In this document: positions 35,557 through 44,098 of the stretch, piece after piece
How positions within the stretch are numbered: the stretch's first letter is position 1
How the letters are laid out: each line of letters opens with the position of its first letter
Assembly: GCA_036005845.1 (NCBI GenBank)
Contig: DASYQD010000088.1
Span: 1-57,484 of the forward strand
Reading direction: 5' to 3'
Length of the DNA stretch: 57,484 bases
From: DASYQD01 sp036005845
GTDB lineage: Bacteria; Acidobacteriota; Thermoanaerobaculia; Multivoradales; JAIOJS01
Translations under genes and position numbers: made by a program
The notes under the pieces: model-generated
The model's database searches: none
Seen by the model: the letters and a program-made list of their open reading frames with translations, nothing else
Told to the model about the DNA's origin: nothing

Positions 35557-37664
35557 AAGCGCCTCCGCACGGTGAGGTAGAAGCGCGGGTCGAGCTCGCG
35601 GCTGCCGTCGTAGAGCTGGTTGCGCGCGCCGGCGCCGACGACCAGCACGGTGCGTCCCGAGAGGTCCCAGTCCGACTCCAGCCAGGCGCCGCCCACCGGG
35701 CCGACGTCGAAGCCCTCCTGATCGTAGGCGCCAGCATGGAGCAGGAGCGAGAAGGTGTGGCGCCTGCCGGGCGCGTTCGTCGTCACCCACTCGGAGCGGT
35801 GCGTCAGCGAGGCGCTGCGGTCGCGGCGTGGGCTGAAGTACGCGACGTCGCTGCGACTGTTGTCCGAGCTGTAGAGCTCGACGCCGAAGTGCGCGCGGTA
35901 GACGGGCCCCTCGCGCACCAGGCGCTGCGCGACGAGCAGCCCCCAGCGGCGAACGTTGCCGTCGCTCATCTCCGAGCGGCCGCCGCCGGCGCGGGCGTTC
36001 CACCGCGGGCTGGCGGTGTAGGCGACACCGAAGTCGACGACGTCGGCGGTGAGGCCGGCCGCACGCGCCCGCAACGGCAGCTCGCGCCAGGCGCCGTCGT
36101 TGTAGCCGAAGTCGAGGCGCCAGCGATCGTCCGGGAGCAGCGCCAGCCGCGCGAGGTAAGCCGGGTCGTGGTCCACGTCGTTCCCGGCGACGTCGAAGTC
36201 GACCTCCGCGCTGGCGCTCAGCCAGCGACGCGGACGGGCCGAGATTCCGAGATACGCGTCCCGCATGTCGCCAGCCTCGTAACGGACGTCCTCGGAGCGG
36301 CTGCTGTGGCTCCCTGCCGCCAGCCGTGTGCGAGTGCCCCAGGGGACGCTCAGCTCGAGCTGCCCCCACGACTCGCCGAGGCCGCGGTCGGAGGTGTCGT
36401 AGCGCCCTTCCACCCGGGCTTCCGGCGACAGCGCGGTGTCGATGTCGCGGCGCAGCCGCTGCGCGTGCACGTTCTCCGGATAGCGGCTGGCGAGATCGGC
36501 CGCCTGTCGCTGCGCCGCGTGGAGGTCGCCGAGCGAGCTCAGCGCGCCGGCGAGGGCGATGCGCGCGGAGGGGTTGTCGACAACCGGCGCCGGCAAGGTG
36601 GTGCGGGCGATCAATTCCTTCAGGTCGCGCTCGCCGCGGCGCGGCCAGCCCTGCCAGAGGTAGGAAGTGGCGAGCCCGTCGCGCACGCTCGGGGCGCCGG
36701 GGTAGCGGTCGAAGAGATTCTCGAAGTGGCGCTGGGCCTCCGCCGTGCGGTCGGCGAAGAGCAGCAGCCAGCCCCGTTGGACCTCGACGGTGAGCTCTTG
36801 CCCTGGCACTTGGGCGAGACGGTCGAGCGCGGCGCCCGCATCGTCGTAGTGGCGCTGCTCGATAGCGGCCCAGTAGATGCCGAGCCAGGGCTGCGGCGTA
36901 GAGCCGCGCTCGGCGGCGAAGGAGCGATAAAGCGCTTCGGCCTCCGCCGGGCGCCCGAGAGCGAGATAGGCGTCGGCGACGGGGTTGCGCACCCAGTAGG
37001 GCGCGTCGTCGCTCCGTAGCGTCTTCTCCCAGAGCGCGACCACGTCCGCCATGCGGTCGGCGAGGCGATAAGCGAGCAGCAGGTCTTGAGCGGCACGACG
37101 GTCCGTCGAGTCTTGGGCGCGCATGGCCTCGAGGGCGACGATGGCCGCGTCGGCCTCGTGTTGCCGGCGGGACGGGTCGAGCACCGGCTCGTCCCAACCC
37201 CACCGCACGTGCCGCGCCGCAACGTCGCCCGCGAGCTGTCGCGAGACCACGGCACCCGCAGCGCCGGCGCCGGCAGCGGGGTAGCGCTCGAGCCAGGCGG
37301 CGGCGGCTCCGGGTGCCCCCGCCGCCATCAGGTTGGAGGCGGCGAGCCGGGCAGTGTCGACGTCGTCGGGACGGTGCCGCATGATCTCGCGACGGTCGAG
37401 GAACGCCTGCATCGGCCGGCCCGCTGCTTCATGCAGACGCGCCCGGGCTGCGAGCACTTCGACGTCGTCAGGCCGCGCGGCGATCGCGGCGTCGAGCTGC
37501 GCGAGCTCGGCTGTGGCGCCGGAGGCGACAGACGACTCGGCGAAAGCCGGAGCGGCGGCGAGGACCAGCCACGCCAGGAGGATGCTCAGGGCGCCACGTA
37601 GCACTCGGAGCCTGGTTGCGACGGCCGAGCCGCGGCCGCGGCAACGGAGCGGATCGGGTGTCAT
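35553..37664 (-). CDS. pgaA: PgaA-like outer-membrane exopolysaccharide porin
   Basis: 703 residues with a signal peptide ending near APAFAES. Periplasmic TPR-like repeats (about 45-400: EVLAARARLHEAAGRPMQA, ADAYLALGRPAEAEALYRS) precede a C-terminal beta-barrel (about 420-703) with alternating strands such as RVEGRYDTSDRGLGES and an aromatic end, FYLTVRRRF. PgaA exports partly deacetylated poly-GlcNAc. It is the first gene of the minus-strand operon; a CRP-like site lies 26 nt upstream of its ATG. Confidence 0.9.
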   Translation of the reverse strand: MTPDPLRCRGRGSAVATRLRVLRGALSILLAWLVLAAAPAFAESSVASGATAELAQLDAAIAARPDDVEVLAARARLHEAAGRPMQAFLDRREIMRHRPDDVDTARLAASNLMAAGAPGAAAAWLERYPAAGAGAAGAVVSRQLAGDVAARHVRWGWDEPVLDPSRRQHEADAAIVALEAMRAQDSTDRRAAQDLLLAYRLADRMADVVALWEKTLRSDDAPYWVRNPVADAYLALGRPAEAEALYRSFAAERGSTPQPWLGIYWAAIEQRHYDDAGAALDRLAQVPGQELTVEVQRGWLLLFADRTAEAQRHFENLFDRYPGAPSVRDGLATSYLWQGWPRRGERDLKELIARTTLPAPVVDNPSARIALAGALSSLGDLHAAQRQAADLASRYPENVHAQRLRRDIDTALSPEARVEGRYDTSDRGLGESWGQLELSVPWGTRTRLAAGSHSSRSEDVRYEAGDMRDAYLGISARPRRWLSASAEVDFDVAGNDVDHDPAYLARLALLPDDRWRLDFGYNDGAWRELPLRARAAGLTADVVDFGVAYTASPRWNARAGGGRSEMSDGNVRRWGLLVAQRLVREGPVYRAHFGVELYSSDNSRSDVAYFSPRRDRSASLTHRSEWVTTNAPGRRHTFSLLLHAGAYDQEGFDVGPVGGAWLESDWDLSGRTVLVVGAGARNQLYDGSRELDPRFYLTVRRRF

Positions 37665-37689
37665 CTAGTGAAGAGGGCCATAGCCCCTG

Positions 37690-37705
37690 TGTGCTCCATT
37701 TCACA
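37690..37705. promoter_or_regulatory. CRP-like palindrome upstream of pgaA
   Basis: TGTGC-TCCATT-TCACA differs from the CRP half-site pair TGTGA-N6-TCACA at one base. It also overlaps a TGTGCT/AGCACA inverted repeat (37690-37715). It lies 26 nt before the pgaA start. Confidence 0.35.
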
Positions 37706-37793
37706 GCGTAGCACAGTGAGACCGCGGCCCCGATCCGTCCGAGGACATCCGCCGCCGCTGTCATCCGAGCGCGACACCCCGACATCGGCAGTG

Positions 37794-37825
37794 GCGGGCC
37801 TGCCGCCAGGGCGGGCCTGCCGCCA
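37794..37825. repeat. Two tandem copies of a GC-rich palindromic unit
   Basis: GCGGGCCTGCCGCCA occurs twice in tandem, each copy itself an inverted repeat (GGCGG/CCGCC). It lies just beyond the stop of the next minus-strand gene and may end its transcript. Confidence 0.6.
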
Positions 37826-37831
37826 AGGTGC

Positions 37832-38050
37832 TCAGCGTTTCGCCGGCACGAGCAGCAGCAGGGCGCCAGCGACGATGGCGCCGACTCCCGCCCACATCGG
37901 CACGTTGACGCGCTCCTTCTCCTGCACGGAAAACTCGAGCGGGCCGAGCTTGGCGTCGTGCGTCGCCTTGGTGTAGCTGAAGCCGCCGTACACCAGGCCG
38001 AGGATGCCGGCGAGGATCAGCAGCAGGGCAACGATCTTCACGGCGCTCAA
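37832..38050 (-). CDS. Small two-helix membrane protein
   Basis: 72 residues. Helices at about 5-24 (VALLLILAGILGLVYGGFSY) and 52-70 (WAGVGAIVAGALLLLVP) flank a polar loop with KLGPLEFSVQEKERVNVP; this loop pattern is widespread in small bacterial proteins of unknown function. TTG 38050 is preferred because GGAGG lies 4 nt upstream; GTG 38041 is the alternative. Confidence 0.75.
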   Translation of the reverse strand: MSAVKIVALLLILAGILGLVYGGFSYTKATHDAKLGPLEFSVQEKERVNVPMWAGVGAIVAGALLLLVPAKR

Positions 38051-38094
38051 GTTGCCTCCTTCGCGGGCATCCGGACGATCTCGCTTCGCCCGGC

Positions 38095-38526
38095 TCAGGG
38101 CTTGACGCGAGTGCGCTTCTCGGTCGAGGTGAGGTGGCTGTTGCGGTAGTCGACGATGTCCTGCGGCGTCACCGCGATGCTGGCGCCGGGCAGCATGCCG
38201 GGATCGGCGGAGAGCTCGCGGCGGAGCTTGCTGGAGCAGAGATCGGGAGCGTCCTGGAAGCGCGTCTCGTGGGAGGCGAAGGCCTGGTGGCTGATGAGCA
38301 GCACGAAGTCGCGCGAGGACTGCACGTCGTTGACCCGCATCGTGTACTCGCGTCCGCTCGTCGTCGACCGGAAGCCGACATAGCGCACGATCGCCTGGCG
38401 GCCCGCGGGCGCTGCCTCGTCGGCGCGCGGCACTTGGACGGGCGCGACGAGGGTGGGCGCGACGATGATCGGATCGCCCGGCAGTGGGAGGTCGTTCGCC
38501 GCGGCGGTCGGTGATGCCTTGTCCAT
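38095..38526 (-). CDS. Hypothetical protein
   Basis: 143 residues, not recognised. The N-terminal 40 residues are rich in Pro, Ala and Val; the rest (IVRYVGFRSTTSGREYTMRV, DFVLLISHQAFASHETRFQD) looks like a small folded domain. No signal peptide or membrane helix. Host-like codon use supports a real gene. Confidence 0.6.
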   Translation of the reverse strand: MDKASPTAAANDLPLPGDPIIVAPTLVAPVQVPRADEAAPAGRQAIVRYVGFRSTTSGREYTMRVNDVQSSRDFVLLISHQAFASHETRFQDAPDLCSSKLRRELSADPGMLPGASIAVTPQDIVDYRNSHLTSTEKRTRVKP

Positions 38527-38662
38527 GAAGAACCCCGTTTCTCGACCGAGCTGCCGCCACCTTACTCCGAATCGCCCCGCTCTGCTCGCGACGCTCGGTT
38601 GCCTGGCGGCTCCGACCGTGCCTATGATCGGCCTCTAGTCCCAACAGAGTAGGGGGTGAGGC

Positions 38663-38974
38663 ATGGCAAGGATCCTGTTCCTGGTCGGGGTCGTGGCCGC
38701 GGTGTTGGTGGCGTGCTTCGCGAGGGGCGGCATGTTTCCGTGGGTCCTCGGTGCTCTCGGCATCGTCACCGGGATCCTCGTCTGGTGGGAGCGCACGGCC
38801 GGCGTTCTGATCGCCGCGATCGCTTTGATCGTCGCGCTCTCCGCGATCCTCCAGCAGCCGCTCAATCCGGAGTGGCTCTCTCACCTGGTGTTCTTCGTGC
38901 GGCTGTTCGTCGCCCACGTCGCGCTCGCCGCGGCGGCGCTGGCGATCCTGCTGCCGCGCCCGGCTGCGCCATGA
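38663..38974 (+). CDS. Small membrane protein, three to four helices
   Basis: 103 residues, almost entirely hydrophobic, with helices at about 4-19, 24-40, 46-64 and 74-98. GGGGGTGAGGC precedes the ATG. The stop overlaps the next ATG (ATGA), so it is coexpressed with the 353-residue protein. I recognise no family. Confidence 0.7.
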   Translation: MARILFLVGVVAAVLVACFARGGMFPWVLGALGIVTGILVWWERTAGVLIAAIALIVALSAILQQPLNPEWLSHLVFFVRLFVAHVALAAAALAILLPRPAAP

Positions 38975-40032
38975 GCGCCGACTCGTTCGGCATCGAGGGA
39001 CTCGCGCGCGAAGACGCGGAGTTCCAGGGCTCCCGTTTCTCCGAGGTGAGGCAGGCGGTCTGGGCGAACCCCTATCAGAAGCTGTGGGGGGCGCCGGGCA
39101 CGCCGCCGTTCGAGGTGTTCCCGGCAAACCTCGGAGCCGCATTGCGCGGCGTGCTTCCGGGCGGCAGGCCGTGGCTCTTCCTCTCGGCCGCCGAGCGAGC
39201 ACTGTCGTCGCGGGCCGACCTGCGCTGGGGACCGGATGGAAAGGGTTACCGGCGCATCGTGCACCCGAGCGGCATCGTCCTCTTCGGCACCTGGGAGATC
39301 AGCGAGGAGACGCCCTACAGCGGCTACTTCCGCCAGGGCAGCCGCGCGCTCGTCGTCGCGCGCTACTCGAGCGCCGCGCGCACCCGCCGCGGCAAGGCGC
39401 GGTCGCTGGCGATGGTGGGCCGTCTCTATCCGACGACCGATCCCGAGCACGCCGAGCGGCTGCCGACGGCGAGCTTCATCACCCAGGAGGACTTCGGCGG
39501 CACGCACAGCCCCAGCATCAACCAGGCGGTGTTCCGTAACGCGCCCGACACCACGCCCTTCCGCCGCGGCTTCGGCGTGCCGGTGCTGCTCGTCACCGGC
39601 ATCGTGCTCGAGCTCGCCGAGAAGCAGCCGACCTTCCGGCAGGTCTACCAGATCGCCGAGCTCGGCAAGCCGGCGGGCGAGCCCACGCGCGCTCCCAAAT
39701 TCATGCAGGTCACCATGGCCCCCGGCCAACCGGTAACTCCCGGCGACGACCTCGACTTCCGCGACGAGGTGATGGCGCAGATCTACGACCCCGGCGATCC
39801 GGCGCCGAAGCGCAAGCTGGTCTTCCGCATCGAGACCTCCGACACCGGCGTCACCAAGGGCAACAAGTACGTGAAGGAATACCGCGAGATCACCGGCTGG
39901 CACTTCGTCGGCACGATGACCTTCACCGAAGCCGTGGCGTCCTTCAACGGCGACCGCGTCCTCGCCTTCAACCACCCGCCCTGGCGCGAGGACCGCAACG
40001 ACCCGAGCACGGAGGCGAAGCGCCGGAAGTAG
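38971..40032 (+). CDS. Uncharacterised protein, possibly catalase-like fold
   Basis: 353 residues, no signal peptide. The pattern HPSGIVLFGTWEISEETPYS, GYFRQGSRALVVARYSS, RSLAMVGRLYPTTDPEH and SFITQEDFGGTHSPSINQAV recalls the core strands of catalase-superfamily proteins, but I cannot place a haem Tyr or distal His with confidence. It follows a membrane protein by a 4-nt overlap. The function is unknown. Confidence 0.65.
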   Translation: MSADSFGIEGLAREDAEFQGSRFSEVRQAVWANPYQKLWGAPGTPPFEVFPANLGAALRGVLPGGRPWLFLSAAERALSSRADLRWGPDGKGYRRIVHPSGIVLFGTWEISEETPYSGYFRQGSRALVVARYSSAARTRRGKARSLAMVGRLYPTTDPEHAERLPTASFITQEDFGGTHSPSINQAVFRNAPDTTPFRRGFGVPVLLVTGIVLELAEKQPTFRQVYQIAELGKPAGEPTRAPKFMQVTMAPGQPVTPGDDLDFRDEVMAQIYDPGDPAPKRKLVFRIETSDTGVTKGNKYVKEYREITGWHFVGTMTFTEAVASFNGDRVLAFNHPPWREDRNDPSTEAKRRK

Positions 40033-40041
40033 CGCGGTGTC

Positions 40042-40070
40042 TTGACACCCTTCTCTGGAAGCGCTTACAG
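40042..40070 (+). promoter_or_regulatory. Promoter of the carbohydrate locus
   Basis: TTGACA (40042-40047), a 17-nt spacer and TTACAG (40065-40070), a weak -10 covered by the first operator. Confidence 0.5.
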
Positions 40071-40094
40071 TCGGCTCAGATGTAAGCGGTTACA
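40056..40094. promoter_or_regulatory. Two LacI-family operators
   Basis: TGGAAGCGCTTACA (40056-40069) and TGTAAGCGGTTACA (40081-40094) are 14-bp palindromes of the GC-centred LacI/CcpA type, 25 bp centre to centre. They overlap the promoter and lie 9 nt before the regulator start, which predicts autorepression of the whole operon. Confidence 0.8.
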
Positions 40095-40102
40095 GAGGAA
40101 GA

Positions 40103-41227
40103 GTGCGCAGCTCCCGCGCCGTCCGCGCCTCGGGGACGCCCGCCGGTGACCCGGCGGCGACGCCCTCGATCTACGAAGTGGCCCGCGTCGCGGGTCTCTC
40201 GGTTGCCACCGTCTCGCGCGCGCTCAACGACAAGGGGCCCGTGCGCGCCGAAACGCGGCAGCGCGTGCTCGACGCCGTCGAGCGTCTCGGCTACGTGCCG
40301 CACAGCGCGGCGCGCATGCTGTCGACGCGCAAGACGATGTCGATCGGCGTGCTGCTGCCTGACATGCACGGCGCCTTCTTCAGCGAGATCGTGCGCGGCA
40401 TCGACCTCGCGGCGCGCGCCGCCGGTTACCACCTGCTGGTGTCGGGCTCGCACAGCGACGCCGCCGAGACGGCGGCCCTGCTGCAGACGTTGCACGGACG
40501 CGTCGACGGCTTGATCCTCATGGCTCCGGCGCTCGGCGGCGCTTGGTTGCAGAAGGCGCTGCCGCGGCGCGTGCCGGTGGTGCTCATCAACGACGACGGC
40601 ACCGACGGCCGCCACGACTCGCTGCGCATCGACAACCGGCGCGGCGCGCGGCTCGCCGTCGAGCATTTGCTCGCGCTCGGCCACCGCGCCGTCGCCTTCC
40701 TCGGCGGCCCGGAGGGCAACGCCGATGCCGCCGAGCGGCTCGCCGGCTATCGCGAGGCGCTGGTCGCGGCCGGCCTGCCGCTCAGCCGCCACCTCGAATT
40801 GGCGGGCGACTTCGGCGAGGAGTCCGGGCTGCAGGCGGGCGCCAAGGTCGCGGCGCTCGTCCCGCGGCCGACGGCGATCTTTGCCGCCAACGACGCGATG
40901 GCGATCGGCTGCCTCGCCGCGTTGCGCGAGCACAACCTGCGCGTGCCCGAGGACCTCTCGCTCGTCGGCTTCGACGACGTGCCGATCGCCCGCTACCTGA
41001 CGCCGGCGCTGACCACCGTGCAGGTACCGATCGCCGAGCTCGGCAGGCAGGCGATGGCCTGCCTGCTGTCGTCGATCGACGGCCGTCCTGAAAATCCAGA
41101 AGGCGCCGCCAACCACACCGTCATCGCCCCGACACTGGCCATCCGCGCCTCCGCCGCCGCCCCGGCCGAAGCGCCAAAGAAGCACGAAACCAGTCGAACC
41201 CCGACTCAACGGAGGACGAGCACATGA
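40103..41227 (+). CDS. LacI-family transcriptional repressor
   Basis: 374 residues from GTG 40103. The HTH (about 22-68) reads SIYEVARVAGLSVATVSRAL with the hinge SAARMLSTRK. A periplasmic-binding-like sensor domain (about 78-345) includes IGVLLPDMHGAFFSEIVRG and LVGFDDVPIARYLTPALTT. It should bind a sugar released by the locus and leave the operators at 40056-40094. Its stop lies inside the start of the TonB receptor gene (ATGA). Confidence 0.93.
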   Translation: MRSSRAVRASGTPAGDPAATPSIYEVARVAGLSVATVSRALNDKGPVRAETRQRVLDAVERLGYVPHSAARMLSTRKTMSIGVLLPDMHGAFFSEIVRGIDLAARAAGYHLLVSGSHSDAAETAALLQTLHGRVDGLILMAPALGGAWLQKALPRRVPVVLINDDGTDGRHDSLRIDNRRGARLAVEHLLALGHRAVAFLGGPEGNADAAERLAGYREALVAAGLPLSRHLELAGDFGEESGLQAGAKVAALVPRPTAIFAANDAMAIGCLAALREHNLRVPEDLSLVGFDDVPIARYLTPALTTVQVPIAELGRQAMACLLSSIDGRPENPEGAANHTVIAPTLAIRASAAAPAEAPKKHETSRTPTQRRTST

Positions 41228-44037
41228 TGCGAACCCGATCGTTCCTGCCATGCCTCGCAGCGCTGCTGCTGTTGATGGCCAGCGCGGCACTGGCGCAGAC
41301 GAGCACGGCCCTCATCCGCGGGCGGGTGACCGACGCTTCGGGCAAGGGCCTGGGCGGCGCCACGATCACCGCCGTCAACACGTCGACCGGCTTCGTCAAG
41401 GAGATCACCGCCGATGGCAATGGCGGCTTCCAGCTCGCCGGCATCCCGCCCGGCGAGTACACCGTCGCGCTGTCGGCGAGCGGCTACCAGGAACAGAACG
41501 AGACGCTCAACCTGCTGGTCGGCCAGAACCTCACCGTGCGCTTCGTGATGAGCGAGTCGAAGATCGTCAACGAGGCGATCACCGTCGTCGGCGAGCAGCC
41601 GGTGGACATCCGCACGCCCGAGGCGTCGACCAACGTCACCACGCAGCAGATCGAGACCTTGCCGCAGGACAACCGCAATTTCCTCAACTTCGCGGCGCTG
41701 GCGCCCGGCGTGCGCGTGTCCACCGACCCGTTGCGCAAGACGATCTCCGCCAACGCCCAGCCGGCGGAGCAGACCAACGTCTTCATCGACGGCGTCAGCC
41801 AGAAGAACGACGTGCTGCAGGGCGGCCTGGTCGGCCAGGACGCCAGCCGCGGCAATCCGTTCCCGCAGAACGCGGTGCAGGAGTTCCGCGTCATCACTCA
41901 GAACTTCAGCGCCCAGTACGAGAAGGCCTCCTCGGCGATCATCACCGCGGTCACCAAGTCGGGTGGCAACGACCTCAAGGGGCAGGCGTTCTGGTTCTAC
42001 CAGCCGAAGGCCTGGGTGGCCGAGCTCAACAAGAACAGCCAGTTCTCCCAGGTGAGCACCAACAAGGAGTACAAGCGCAACCAGCCCGGCTTCTCGCTCG
42101 GCGGGCCGATCATCCAGGACAAGCTGCACTTCTTCCTCTCCTACGAGCGCGACAAGGAGGAAGCGACGACGCCGGTTAGCATCGGGAACACGGCGTTCGT
42201 CAACCAGTTCGGCCAGTTCCTCGGCACCTTCCCCAGCCCATTCAAGTCCAATCTCGGGTTCGCCAAGCTCTCCTGGCAGCCGGCGCCCAACCAGCTCGTC
42301 GACTGGAGCGGCTCCTACCGCAAGGAGAGCGAGGTACGCGACTTCGGCAACGGCACCACCTCGTTCCAGTCGGCGACCGATCTCAAGAACTGGGTCTATG
42401 GCTCGACGCTGCGCCACCAGTGGAACAACAACCAGGCGCTCAACCAGGCCGCGCTGTCGTGGCAGGACTACGCCTGGAACCCGACGCCGACCAACCCCGG
42501 GCTGGTGGGGCTCAACTTCGAGGGCGTGATCCGCATCGGCGGCAACTCGACCTTCCAGAAGTTCGACCAGAAGCGCATCGAGCTGCGCGATGACTTCAAC
42601 TTCGCGCCGATGGCGCTGGGCGCCGGCGAACACGCCTTCCAGGTGGGCGCCAACTACGACCGCCTCAAGTACCACGTCGACAAGAGCCTCAACGGCAACC
42701 CGCAGTTCAACTTTCGCAACGATCCGGCAAACGGCTTCACCTTCGCGCAGCCTTTCGAAGCCATCTTCGGCTTCGGCGACTCGACGCTCGACCTCAACAA
42801 TCAGGAGTACGGCGTCTACGGCCAGGACACCTGGACGGTCAACCCGCGGCTCACCATCACCCTCGGCCTGCGCTGGGATTACGAGACCAAGCAGCTCGAC
42901 CAGGACTACGTGACGCCGGCCAACATCGTCGCCGGCCTCAACGGCAGGGTGCCGTCGAGCTATTTCTCCAACGGCAACAGCCGGGACCCGTACAAGGGCG
43001 AGTGGCAACCGCGCCTCGGCGTCTCCTACGACCTGCGCGGTGACGGCCGCTCTGTGATCTTCGGCGGCGCCGGCCGCTACTACGACCGCATCTTCTTGAA
43101 CGCCACCCTAGACGAGCGCTACCGGCTGCAGTTCCCGGTCTATCGCATCCAGTTCTCGCCCGACGGGCGGCCGGGCACCATCCAGTGGAACGACTCGTTC
43201 CTCACCACGGCCGGGCTGCGGGCGCTGATCGCCTCGGGGAGAACCCAGCCGGAGATCTTCCTGCTCGACAACGACACCAAGCCGCCCTACTCGGACCAGC
43301 TCGACGTCGGCTACCGGCAGGCGCTCGGCAGCTGGATCGGCGCGGTGAGCTACAACCGGGTGCGCGGCCACCGCGGCTTCACCTGGCTCTCGGCGACCGG
43401 CCTCTGCTGCTCGGCCCTGGTGCCCGGATTCGGCAACGTCATCATCTCGGACCCCAACGGCAAGGATTACTGGTATCAGGCGGAGTACCTCACGCTCGAC
43501 CGCCCGTTCGCCGACAACTGGGGAGCCCACCTGGTGTGGACGCACGCCAAGGCGGAACAGAACGGCAACGATCTGTTCAGCCTCGACTATCCGAGTGCGT
43601 CGCAGTACCCGCGGCACGAGGTGCCGGGCACCGAGCGCGATCGCCTCGTCATCAGCGGCATCCTCGGCCTGCCTTGGGAGATGCGCGCCGCCACCACCAT
43701 CTCTCTCGGTAGCGGCGAGGCCACCAACGTGCTCGACTTCTCGCACGGCTTCAGCCTCGCCGACCGCCAGCAGACGCACCCCTTCGAGCGTTCGATCCGG
43801 CCGCCGAAGAAGAACGGCTTCGCCGAGCGCAACGTCGACTTCTCGCTGGAGAAGGGCATCTCGTTCGGAGGCGCCTCGCTGACTCTCGTCGGCCAGATCT
43901 TCAACGCCCTCAACTCGACCACCTACGGCTGCCTCAACAACTTCATCCCGCCCGAGGGCAACCCCAGCTTCGGGCAGCCCGGCTGCGTCACCAACCTCGG
44001 CCGCCGCGAGCAGCTGGGAGTGAAGGTCAGTTTCTGA
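41224..44037 (+). CDS. TonB-dependent outer-membrane receptor with carboxypeptidase-regulatory domain
   Basis: 937 residues, with a signal peptide (1-24, ending ALAQ). A CarboxypepD_reg-like domain (about 28-108: LIRGRVTDASGKGLGGATIT, GEYTVALSASGYQEQ) precedes the plug (about 130-245: NTNVFIDGVSQKND-like segment, NAVQEFRVITQNFSAQYEK, ITAVTKSGGNDLKG) and a long barrel ending GRREQLGVKVSF. This architecture is characteristic of acidobacterial oligosaccharide receptors without a SusD partner. No TonB box was confirmed. The gene is coupled to the LacI repressor, so it probably imports the locus substrate. Confidence 0.93.
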   Translation: MMRTRSFLPCLAALLLLMASAALAQTSTALIRGRVTDASGKGLGGATITAVNTSTGFVKEITADGNGGFQLAGIPPGEYTVALSASGYQEQNETLNLLVGQNLTVRFVMSESKIVNEAITVVGEQPVDIRTPEASTNVTTQQIETLPQDNRNFLNFAALAPGVRVSTDPLRKTISANAQPAEQTNVFIDGVSQKNDVLQGGLVGQDASRGNPFPQNAVQEFRVITQNFSAQYEKASSAIITAVTKSGGNDLKGQAFWFYQPKAWVAELNKNSQFSQVSTNKEYKRNQPGFSLGGPIIQDKLHFFLSYERDKEEATTPVSIGNTAFVNQFGQFLGTFPSPFKSNLGFAKLSWQPAPNQLVDWSGSYRKESEVRDFGNGTTSFQSATDLKNWVYGSTLRHQWNNNQALNQAALSWQDYAWNPTPTNPGLVGLNFEGVIRIGGNSTFQKFDQKRIELRDDFNFAPMALGAGEHAFQVGANYDRLKYHVDKSLNGNPQFNFRNDPANGFTFAQPFEAIFGFGDSTLDLNNQEYGVYGQDTWTVNPRLTITLGLRWDYETKQLDQDYVTPANIVAGLNGRVPSSYFSNGNSRDPYKGEWQPRLGVSYDLRGDGRSVIFGGAGRYYDRIFLNATLDERYRLQFPVYRIQFSPDGRPGTIQWNDSFLTTAGLRALIASGRTQPEIFLLDNDTKPPYSDQLDVGYRQALGSWIGAVSYNRVRGHRGFTWLSATGLCCSALVPGFGNVIISDPNGKDYWYQAEYLTLDRPFADNWGAHLVWTHAKAEQNGNDLFSLDYPSASQYPRHEVPGTERDRLVISGILGLPWEMRAATTISLGSGEATNVLDFSHGFSLADRQQTHPFERSIRPPKKNGFAERNVDFSLEKGISFGGASLTLVGQIFNALNSTTYGCLNNFIPPEGNPSFGQPGCVTNLGRREQLGVKVSF

Positions 44038-44053
44038 GCCGCTGAGCCGTCGA

Positions 44054-44085
44054 ACGCGGGGCGGGCAGCCGGCTCCGCCCCGCGT
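44054..44085. terminator. Perfect GC hairpin between the receptor and GH144 genes
   Basis: ACGCGGGGCGG (44054-44064) and CCGCCCCGCGT (44075-44085) with a 10-nt loop, 17 nt after the receptor stop. Without a T-tract it may act as a partial terminator or a 3' stabiliser that separates high receptor expression from the enzymes downstream. Confidence 0.55.
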
Positions 44086-44098
44086 CGCGCTCCTCCTC

